From: Nitrososphaerota archaeon
GTDB taxonomy: Archaea; Thermoproteota; Nitrososphaeria; Nitrososphaerales; UBA183
Reading direction: 5' to 3'
DNA length: 5,393 nucleotides
Assembly: GCA_029784795.1 (NCBI GenBank)
Contig: JAFMAW010000067.1
Location: 1 to 5,393, forward strand
Shown: piece by piece, positions 1-4,604 of the stretch
How the letters are laid out: every line of letters begins with the position of its first letter
How positions within the stretch are numbered: position 1 is the stretch's first letter
Notes under the pieces: model-generated
What the model was told of the DNA's origin: nothing
Databases searched by the model: none
What the model saw: only the letters and a program-made list of their open reading frames with translations
Program-made: the position numbers and the translations under genes

Positions 1-137
1 ATCTGGTGCGCCGGATCGTCACGGTGCGTGGGCGGGAGGTGAAATTCTCGCCCCGCGAATATGACCTCCTGCGGCTGCTCGCCGCCCATGCCGGCAAAGT
101 GCTGACGCATGGCATGATCCTGCGCGAGGTCTGGGGG
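1..137 (+). other. KdpE/OmpR-type winged-helix fragment joined to the glycerate kinase (probable chimera)
   Basis: The first 43 or so codons read LVRRIVTVRGREVKFSPREY followed by DLLRLLAAHAGKVLTH and ILREVWG. This is the start of the OmpR/PhoB-type winged-helix domain as found in KdpE potassium-response regulators. The receiver domain would lie before the window, and the rest of the winged helix is absent. All seven arginine codons here are CGN, both lysines are AAA and both histidines CAT. After the G-run at 133-139, half of the arginine codons are AGG, lysines are AAG and the histidine is CAC. That shift suggests proteobacterial DNA spliced onto archaeal DNA. The junction lies within the seven-G run, where a short shared homopolymer could have joined unrelated reads. 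A true domain fusion is a less likely alternative. Confidence 0.7.
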
Positions 138-461
138 GGCGAGACGACGGTAACGGTCAGGGGAAGTGGGAAGGGGGGGAGGAACCAGGAGCTGGCCCTG
201 GCCGCAGCCATCCGCCTTGAAGGGACATCAGGTGTCGCGGTGGTGTCCTTCGGTACAGACGGAGTCGACGGGTCGACGAAGGCCGCGGGTGCATACGCTG
301 ACTCGACTACCGTTGAGAGGGCCAGGGAGCTGGGCCTCGACCCGCGCCGACACCTGGGCGACAACGATTCGAACCCGTTCTTCGAGGCGCTGGGCGACCT
401 CGTCATGACCGGCCCCACCGGGACAAATGTCAACGACGTGATGATAGCGATACGCGCCTGA
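3..461 (+). CDS. Glycerate 2-kinase C-terminal part (MOFRL domain), 5' end chimeric/partial
   Basis: From about position 138 the frame encodes the C-terminal portion of a MOFRL-family glycerate kinase, which phosphorylates glycerate to 2-phosphoglycerate in the cytosol. Visible family motifs are GGETTVTVRG, GKGGRNQELALAAA, FGTDGVDGSTKAAGA and the terminal HLGDNDSNPFFEAL...GPTGTNVND block. Full-length members have about 400-450 residues, so roughly three quarters of the protein is missing. What precedes the junction is not kinase but a KdpE-like DNA-binding fragment in the same frame. The frame is open to the window edge; the GTG at 6 is not a credible start. The gene converges on the sugar-acid operon with only 3 nt between the two stop codons. 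Glycerate kinase is the last dedicated step of the non-phosphorylative Entner-Doudoroff route, which fits the neighbouring dehydratase and aldolase. The kinase identity is confident; the fused gene as written is probably not real. Confidence 0.8.
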   Translation: MVRRIVTVRGREVKFSPREYDLLRLLAAHAGKVLTHGMILREVWGGETTVTVRGSGKGGRNQELALAAAIRLEGTSGVAVVSFGTDGVDGSTKAAGAYADSTTVERARELGLDPRRHLGDNDSNPFFEALGDLVMTGPTGTNVNDVMIAIRA

Positions 462-464
462 ATC

Positions 465-1649
465 CTAGGCCTTCTTCCAGGTGTCCTTCACTATCCAGAC
501 TGGCTCGTCTGGGTCGAAGGTCTCCTGACCGTCGAAGGCGTGCTCCTTCAACACTCGCTCGTCTACATCAACGCCGAGACCGGGACCGCTCGGCACCCTA
601 GAGTGCCCGTCCAGAACTGGGGTCCCGTCTTTCACGAGCTTCCGCTTCCACTCTGGGAATACGTCGTAGAACGACTCTTGGATCAGGAAGTTGGGTATCG
701 TGGCGTCCACCTGGAGGGTCGCGGCGTTCTGAATCGGGCCGAAGGCGTTGTGGAAGGCCATCTCCACTCCGTAGGCCTCCGCTATGGCGCTCACCTTCTT
801 CGCCTGCGTGATCCCTCCGATGTTTGTTATGTCCGCCTGTAGGAAGTCTGTGAGATGGTTTGAGCAGACGTAGGCAGCGTGCTCCTTGGTGAGTATCCTC
901 TCGCCGAGGGCGACGCGGATCTTGGTCGATGACCTGTACTTCCTGAGCGCCTCCACGTTGTCTGGATGAATCGGCTCTTCGGCGAAGAGAGGGTCGAGAG
1001 GCTCGAGTTTCCGGGCAGCCATGATGGCGGAGTTGGGGTTGAACCGGCCATGGTGCTCGATGAGGAGTTCCACCCTCCCTTTGGTCGCCTCCTTCACAGC
1101 CTTCACCCTCTCGTAAGCGAGCTCGAGACCCGGCGCGTCAATCCAGTCGTAGTACCTCCCGAACGGGTCGAACTTCAGCCCTGTGTAGCCCATGGCCGCG
1201 TACTTCTTGGCTCGGCTCGCGAACTGCTCTGGCGTCACACAATCAGAATACCATCCGTTGGAGTACATGCGCACCGACTCCCTGAAGGACCCTCCCAGGA
1301 GCTTGTGCACCGGCACGCCGTGTTGCTTCCCGAGGATGTCCCAGCAGGCGATGTCGAAGGCGCTGAGGGCGGTGGTAGATTCGAAGGAGACAGGGAGGTA
1401 GAAGTCGTGTTTGTGCCATTCGTGCTGGTTGAGCTCGAGGTCGGCCGGGTCCTTGCCCTTGTACAGGCGCCCAACCTCTCGGAGGGACTCCACCACTGGC
1501 CTGACTCTCAAGGTCGGGACGGCCTCCCCGTAGCCGACAAGGCCGTTCGAGGTGGTGAGCCTCAGGATGATGGATATCCCAGCCCAAGTGGCGCCTCCCG
1601 CCTTGCCCGGTTCGCCTAGGGTGAAAACTTCAAAACTTGAGATTCTCAT
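465..1649 (-). CDS. Enolase-superfamily sugar-acid dehydratase (mandelate racemase/galactonate dehydratase-like)
   Basis: A 394-residue protein, normal length for the mandelate racemase/muconate lactonizing family, which abstracts the proton alpha to a carboxylate using Mg2+. The N-terminal capping domain spans about 1-125 and the barrel follows. Visible active-site residues are K159 and D161 (GLKFDPFG), E198 and H200 (IEHHGRFN), E224 (AEEP), E250 (ALGER), D273 (QADITNIGG), H300 (FHNAFGP) and E325 (QES). The 26/26 spacing of E198, E224 and E250, and the positions of H200, D273, H300 and E325, match from memory those of E. coli galactonate dehydratase with a constant offset of 15. It likely dehydrates an aldonate to a 2-keto-3-deoxy acid; gluconate, galactonate or a pentonate are all possible. 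The frame stays open upstream to 1982, but the ATG at 1649 starts at the usual family N-terminus (MRISSFEVFTL) and sits 35 nt after the aldolase stop. It is the last gene of the operon. The first metal ligand is Glu where galactonate dehydratase has Asp. Confidence 0.85.
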   Translation of the reverse strand: MRISSFEVFTLGEPGKAGGATWAGISIILRLTTSNGLVGYGEAVPTLRVRPVVESLREVGRLYKGKDPADLELNQHEWHKHDFYLPVSFESTTALSAFDIACWDILGKQHGVPVHKLLGGSFRESVRMYSNGWYSDCVTPEQFASRAKKYAAMGYTGLKFDPFGRYYDWIDAPGLELAYERVKAVKEATKGRVELLIEHHGRFNPNSAIMAARKLEPLDPLFAEEPIHPDNVEALRKYRSSTKIRVALGERILTKEHAAYVCSNHLTDFLQADITNIGGITQAKKVSAIAEAYGVEMAFHNAFGPIQNAATLQVDATIPNFLIQESFYDVFPEWKRKLVKDGTPVLDGHSRVPSGPGLGVDVDERVLKEHAFDGQETFDPDEPVWIVKDTWKKA

Positions 1650-1684
1650 CTTGCTCGCCTTCTTGTACGCTCGGGCTGCTCCAC

Positions 1685-2569
1685 CTATTTCAACCTCGCC
1701 GTTCCCATCAGCCTCGCTACATCCTTCTTCTCTCCTTCGGTGAGCGGAGTCTGCGGCCGCCTCACGTCGCCCACTGGAAAGCCCGCGACCTTCATGGCCT
1801 CCTTGAGCCCTGCCGGGAAGTAGCCTAGCCCCACCGCTTGTATGACTCGGAGCAAGGACTTCTGGACTGACAGAGCCTCCTTGAACTTCGAAGCTTCGAC
1901 CAGGTCGAATATGCTCGACGCGGTCCTGGGCGCGACGTTGGACACGCTGATGACTGCGCCGGCCCCGCCTGCCTCCAGACACGCGAAGGCCATCGCATCG
2001 GAGCCGGTGAACACGGCGATCTTGCTACCTACCGACTCTATGAAGTCGGTCAGGTTGAGCATGTTGTATTCGGTGTACTTTATCCCGATGATTGCCCCCT
2101 CGTCGGCCAATCGAGAGACTACGGAGGGAGGGACGTAGTTGTGGGTCCACTCTGGGATGTTGTACAAGATGAGCGGGAGGCCGATTCCCTCATGGATCAT
2201 CTTGAAGTGAAGGTACAACCCCTCCTCACTCGTCCGGTAGAAGTATGGTGCGGTGGCCACGACCGCGTCTGCTCCAGCGTCCTCGGCATCCTTCGCGAAG
2301 GCGATGGCGTTCCTAGGCGAAGGGTCCGAGACCCCCGCGAGGACCGGGATCTTCGAGTCCGCCCTGTCGGCGACGACTTCGAGCACGCGCTTCCGCTCCG
2401 CCCTGTCCATGAGGGCGAATTCCCCAGTCGTCCCCAGAGGGAAGAGTCCGTCGATGCCTCCCTGGATGAGGTAATCTGTGAGTTCCCTCAGCCTCTTCTC
2501 GTCGACGCTCCCGCTCCCGTCGAACGGTGTAGGCATCGGCGAGATTATGCCCCGGAGCCTCAGCGTCAA
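1685..2569 (-). CDS. DapA/N-acetylneuraminate lyase-family aldolase, probable 2-keto-3-deoxy-sugar-acid aldolase
   Basis: A 294-residue class I aldolase of the dihydrodipicolinate synthase superfamily, a cytosolic TIM barrel that forms a Schiff base with pyruvate. Numbering from the TTG start, it shows the pyruvate-carboxylate motif GTTGE at 46-50, the catalytic tyrosine Y136 (LYNIP), the Schiff-base lysine K164 (GIKYTEYN), the strand GSD at 189-191, and GGAGAVISVSN at 201-211. The start is chosen as TTG at 2569: it overlaps the upstream stop as TTGA and has GGAGGG 6 nt before it, while the longer frame to 2620 would run through the hydrolase gene and the first in-frame ATG lies within the first barrel strand. 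Placed between a hydrolase and a sugar-acid dehydratase, with glycerate kinase nearby, it most likely cleaves a 2-keto-3-deoxy aldonate to pyruvate and an aldehyde. A lysine-pathway or sialate role is less likely from context, but sequence alone does not settle specificity. Confidence 0.85.
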   Translation of the reverse strand: MTLRLRGIISPMPTPFDGSGSVDEKRLRELTDYLIQGGIDGLFPLGTTGEFALMDRAERKRVLEVVADRADSKIPVLAGVSDPSPRNAIAFAKDAEDAGADAVVATAPYFYRTSEEGLYLHFKMIHEGIGLPLILYNIPEWTHNYVPPSVVSRLADEGAIIGIKYTEYNMLNLTDFIESVGSKIAVFTGSDAMAFACLEAGGAGAVISVSNVAPRTASSIFDLVEASKFKEALSVQKSLLRVIQAVGLGYFPAGLKEAMKVAGFPVGDVRRPQTPLTEGEKKDVARLMGTARLK

Positions 2570-3240
2570 CGCCCGCCCTCCAGTTGGTAGGCCATTGCCC
2601 TGGCGGGGGCGCCGTCGCACCCCCCGACTTTGATTGGAAGGCAGACGAAGAAGACCCTACGCCCGAGGGAAGAGATGTTCCCATTCAGGGATTCTATGAT
2701 TGGGATCCCGTGCGAGAGCAGGGTGACATGTGCCACTGGTTTAGGCGCGCCGAATCCCTCGACCGAAAGATAATCGATGCCCACCGCCTTCACCTTCTTC
2801 TTCACGAGCCACTCCGCGGCGTCGCCGCCCAGGTAGGTGTACCGTCGCCTCGCGCGGGGGTCGTTCCACCTCCTGCCGTAGCCGGTGTTGATGAGGACGA
2901 TGTCCCCCTTCCTTACTTCACCTGCGTGCGCATCGAGATGCGAGGCGCGGATAGCCGACCCGGCCTTGACCCCTGAGAGGTCGAGCACCGCCGCCTCCCC
3001 GACGAAGGCATCCACTGAAAGTTCGTCCAAGGGCCGCCCCCCCTTGACGAAATGGGCGGGAGCGTCAACGTGGGTCCCCGTGTGCGACCCCAGGGTGATG
3101 ACCGAGAGGTTCACGCCGTCCTTCGCGAGCGTCTTGAACTTCGACACCCTTGGAACAGCGTCGCCCACGTAGATGGTCATCCCGTTCTTGATGGTGTGGG
3201 TGAGATCCGTCGCTGTCCCGGTTCTGATGGGAATATCCAT
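2566..3240 (-). CDS. Cyclase-family metal-dependent hydrolase (PF04199, kynurenine formamidase-like fold)
   Basis: A 224-residue protein, usual length for the cyclase/kynurenine formamidase-like family of metal-dependent amide, ester or lactone hydrolases. The signature metal site HTGTHVDAPAH covers 53-63, with H53, H57 and D59 as expected ligands and H63 as the expected catalytic histidine. Further family features are GIDYLSVEG (154-162), HVTLLSHGIPIIESL (171-185) with H171 and E183, and the C-terminal GGCDGAPARAMA (206-217). There is no signal peptide, so it should be cytosolic. The ATG at 3240 begins just before the first strand (DLTHTI); a longer open frame to 3474 lies antisense to the glycosidase and looks unlike the family. 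It is the first operon gene, 55 nt from the divergent glycosidase start. No clear Shine-Dalgarno precedes it, so the transcript may have a very short leader. The substrate is unknown; a lactone or other sugar-acid intermediate is an inference from context, and kynurenine breakdown is not supported by the neighbours. Confidence 0.8.
   Translation of the reverse strand: MDIPIRTGTATDLTHTIKNGMTIYVGDAVPRVSKFKTLAKDGVNLSVITLGSHTGTHVDAPAHFVKGGRPLDELSVDAFVGEAAVLDLSGVKAGSAIRASHLDAHAGEVRKGDIVLINTGYGRRWNDPRARRRYTYLGGDAAEWLVKKKVKAVGIDYLSVEGFGAPKPVAHVTLLSHGIPIIESLNGNISSLGRRVFFVCLPIKVGGCDGAPARAMAYQLEGGR
2576..2581 (-). promoter_or_regulatory. Shine-Dalgarno GGAGGG deciding the TTG start of the aldolase
   Basis: On the minus strand GGAGGG lies 6 nt before the TTG at 2569, inside the last codons of the hydrolase gene. 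It is the best ribosome site in the window and supports a translationally coupled TTGA stop/start overlap. Confidence 0.75.
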
Positions 3241-3268
3241 GTTTGTGCTGCGAGGCTCATGGGTAATA

Positions 3269-3280
3269 CGCCTTTTTGGT
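3269..3280. promoter_or_regulatory. Possible shared TATA-like element between divergent genes
   Basis: The 55-nt gap between the hydrolase start (3240) and the glycosidase start (3296) holds one A/T block, CCTTTTTGG at 3271-3279, nearly symmetric on the two strands. It is about 20-25 nt before the GTG at 3296 in one direction and about 35 nt before the ATG at 3240 in the other, distances that suit an archaeal TATA box with very short leaders. A weaker alternative for the minus strand is TATTA around 3265-3269. No BRE is convincing. Confidence 0.35.
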
Positions 3281-3295
3281 CGAGGAAACCCGTAA

Positions 3296-4426
3296 GTGAA
3301 GTGGCCGCGAGTCGCCGCCATGGGCCCAGATCGGAGGTTCTCTTTCGGGATAAACTTGGACGACCCCTGGAGGTACGCCGGCGCCCAGGAGCCGAAGTCG
3401 ATCATTTTCCCGCACCTGCTCTCCCTGAGCCTGAGGGAGAGGGGTGGGTTCGAGAGGACGGAGGAGGCGACCATCGCTCTGCACCACCAGCCAATCCCTC
3501 AGGACGAGGCCGACAGAGCGTCTCTAGCCCTCGCGGATAGCTTGAAGTCGATCGGGGCCGACTTCGTCAGATGCTGGTTCCCCTGGAGGTTCTTCGAGCC
3601 GGTCCCTCTCCCTCTCGGCACCCTGGGCTCGACGCTAGATGCAGGGTATGAGAAGTGGCCGATGGACGGCTTGGTGAAGGCGCTGAAGGCGCAGGGGATA
3701 TCCGTCCTCCCGGTCCTCGCCTGTGGCTATAGCAGGTTCCTCCCGGCGGGGCTGAGCCCTGACGCGGGGCCAGACGAGTACCTGAAGAGGGCGCAGCTGC
3801 ACGCCAGGCTCTTGGTTAGGCACTACAGGGGGGACATCAGTACCTGGCAGATAGAGAACGAGCCGGACTGGTGGGCGATGCATGAGGCCGGAGGATGGCG
3901 CTCGGGCGCATCCTGGCTGGAAGGGAGTGGATTCAGGGATGCCCTCCTCAGGACGCTGAACGATGCCGTGCACTTGGAGGACCCGAGAGCGTCTACCATG
4001 GTGAACCTCGAGGCCGACGAAGGGAGGCTCGACGTCGCCGAGTACGCGAAGTTCTGCGACGTCCTGGGCCTCGACTTCTATCCCAACTACAAGTCGTCGG
4101 AGCCCGTCGACGCTTCGGTGGTGAGGAGGGCGCGCGACTTCGCCCGGGTTGCCGAGAAGCCTGTCATGATAGCAGAGACAGGATACCCCAGCGGGCCGTC
4201 TGCGCTAGGCTACAGCAAGGAGAAGCAGGCCGACTACGTGTGCCAGGCGCTGAAGGAGGCTCACTCGCTCGACGGGGTGATTGGGATCGGCATATGGCGG
4301 TACCTGGACACCTCCTGGACGTCTTTCCCTCCTCAGGAGAACCACTTCGGGCTCATCGACGAGAAGGCAGGACCCAAGGATGCTTGGTACGCCTACGGGC
4401 GGGTCCTGAAGGAGATACGAGGCTAA
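3296..4426 (+). CDS. Clan GH-A glycoside hydrolase, family not assigned, cytosolic
   Basis: A 376-residue TIM-barrel glycosidase. From the GTG at 3296, the clan GH-A pattern is visible: R92 and W94 at the second strand (VRCWFPW), the acid/base glutamate E189 in WQIENEPDWW, FYPNY at 261-265 and the nucleophile E294 in MIAETGYPSG, with W334 (GIWRYLD) on the last strand. The 105-residue spacing of the two glutamates suits retaining hydrolysis. The N-terminus SFGINLDDPWRYAG leads directly into the barrel, with no signal peptide or membrane anchor, so it acts inside the cell. Start choice is uncertain: the GTG at 3296 has GAGG 10 nt upstream, whereas the ATG at 3320 gives a protein shorter by 8 residues. 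It is divergent from the sugar-acid operon and may supply its sugar. It resembles GH5, GH39 or GH53 members in motif only; substrate and family remain unknown. Confidence 0.75.
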   Translation: MKWPRVAAMGPDRRFSFGINLDDPWRYAGAQEPKSIIFPHLLSLSLRERGGFERTEEATIALHHQPIPQDEADRASLALADSLKSIGADFVRCWFPWRFFEPVPLPLGTLGSTLDAGYEKWPMDGLVKALKAQGISVLPVLACGYSRFLPAGLSPDAGPDEYLKRAQLHARLLVRHYRGDISTWQIENEPDWWAMHEAGGWRSGASWLEGSGFRDALLRTLNDAVHLEDPRASTMVNLEADEGRLDVAEYAKFCDVLGLDFYPNYKSSEPVDASVVRRARDFARVAEKPVMIAETGYPSGPSALGYSKEKQADYVCQALKEAHSLDGVIGIGIWRYLDTSWTSFPPQENHFGLIDEKAGPKDAWYAYGRVLKEIRG

Positions 4427-4457
4427 ACCAAGCGGCTCTTCCCCTCAGCGCCTCCAA

Positions 4458-4467
4458 CTCTTTTAAC
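4458..4467 (+). promoter_or_regulatory. TATA-like box of the tRNA-Ala gene
   Basis: TTTTAA at 4461-4466 is centred about 29 nt before the tRNA 5' end (4493), the distance expected for an archaeal TATA box with a leader of a few nucleotides. It is the only A/T block in the 66-nt gap after the glycosidase stop. Confidence 0.55.
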
Positions 4468-4520
4468 GGCGCGCTCCCAGGCCCGGAATTGAGGGCCGGT
4501 CGTCTAGTCTGGTAGGATAC

Positions 4521-4536
4521 AGGTCGCTCCGTCCAG
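4521..4536 (+). other. tRNA-Ala intron 1, 16 nt, non-canonical position 27/28
   Basis: Removal joins C27 (4520) to T28 (4537), completing the stem CTCCC/GGGAG. Its splice site fits a relaxed bulge-helix-bulge: GGAT (4515-4518) pairs with GTCC (4531-4534) as a 4-bp helix, flanked by three-base bulges ACA (4519-4521) and AGT (4535-4537), each cut between its second and third base. GG/CC (4522-4523 with 4529-4530) closes a 5-nt inner loop. The outer helix is missing. Confidence 0.72.
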
Positions 4537-4546
4537 TCCCTTGGCA

Positions 4547-4559
4547 AAGAAATCCAGAC
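4547..4559 (+). other. tRNA-Ala intron 2, 13 nt, canonical position 37/38
   Basis: TTGG (4541-4544) pairs with CCAG (4554-4557) as the 4-bp central helix, followed by a 3-nt bulge ACT (4558-4560) and an outer helix TCCC/GGGA (4537-4540 with 4561-4564). The intron is too short for an inner helix, so the 5' bulge merges into a 9-nt loop (bulge-helix-loop). Cutting both sides after the second bulge base gives the 7-nt loop TTGGCAT. Confidence 0.82.
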
Positions 4560-4595
4560 TGGGAGAGGTCGGGGGTCCGAATCCCCCCCGGTCCA

Positions 4596-4600
4596 CTTTT
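4596..4600 (+). terminator. Short T-run after the tRNA
   Basis: CTTTT follows the discriminator base directly. A short T-run without a hairpin is typical of archaeal transcription termination, but four T are weak evidence. Confidence 0.35.
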
Positions 4601-4604
4601 GTGC

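Larger units (their letters stand above)
4493..4595 (+). tRNA. tRNA-Ala (anticodon GGC), containing two introns
   Basis: Exons are 4493-4520, 4537-4546 and 4560-4595, giving a 74-nt mature tRNA. Acceptor stem GGGCCGG (4493-4499) pairs with CCGGTCC (4588-4594), including G3:U70, the alanine identity pair, and discriminator A73. The D-arm is GTCT/GGAT with loop AGTCTGGTA (A14, G15, G18, G19). The anticodon stem CTCCC/GGGAG forms only after splicing and closes loop TTGGCAT, with U33, anticodon GGC at 4543-4545 and A37. The variable loop is AGGTC (C48 can pair with G15). The T-stem is GGGGG/CCCCC with loop TCCGAAT, so position 55 is C rather than the usual U. CCA is not encoded. Without removing both introns no anticodon stem with a U33-containing loop can be drawn. 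The antisense peptide GPGGIRTPDL here is a well-known tRNA-antisense artefact. The gene has its own TATA-like box and ends 9 nt from the convergent membrane-protein stop. Confidence 0.88.

Noticed and set aside
966..1619. Long plus-strand frame of 217 codons inside the dehydratase gene
   Set aside because: High-GC shadow of the real minus-strand gene, with no recognisable domain; the minus frame has all active-site residues.
1650..1982. N-terminal extension of the dehydratase to 1982
   Set aside because: It reads the aldolase gene in another frame (Arg/Gly/Ser-rich); the ATG at 1649 gives the normal family start.
3241..3474. N-terminal extension of the cyclase-family hydrolase to 3474
   Set aside because: It is antisense to the glycosidase N-terminus and not homologous-looking; the ATG at 3240 gives the normal family N-terminus.
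3895..4515. Plus-strand frame of 206 codons overlapping the glycosidase and running into the tRNA
   Set aside because: Arg/Gly-rich shadow in another frame of the glycosidase; the composition is unlike a folded protein and it ends inside the tRNA.
4509..4562. CTGG/CCAG short repeats (4509-4512, 4533-4536, 4554-4557, 4559-4562) as a repeat element or att site
   Set aside because: They are too short for a mobile-element signal and several are explained by tRNA and intron helices; no integrase or direct repeat of the tRNA 3' end is present in the window.
4493..4595. tRNA-Pro with anticodon TGG read from CTTGGCA, or tRNA-Arg with CCG from CTCCG
   Set aside because: Neither placement yields a paired anticodon stem, and both would put a pyrimidine at position 37; the Ala(GGC) model satisfies all stems, U33, A37 and G3:U70.
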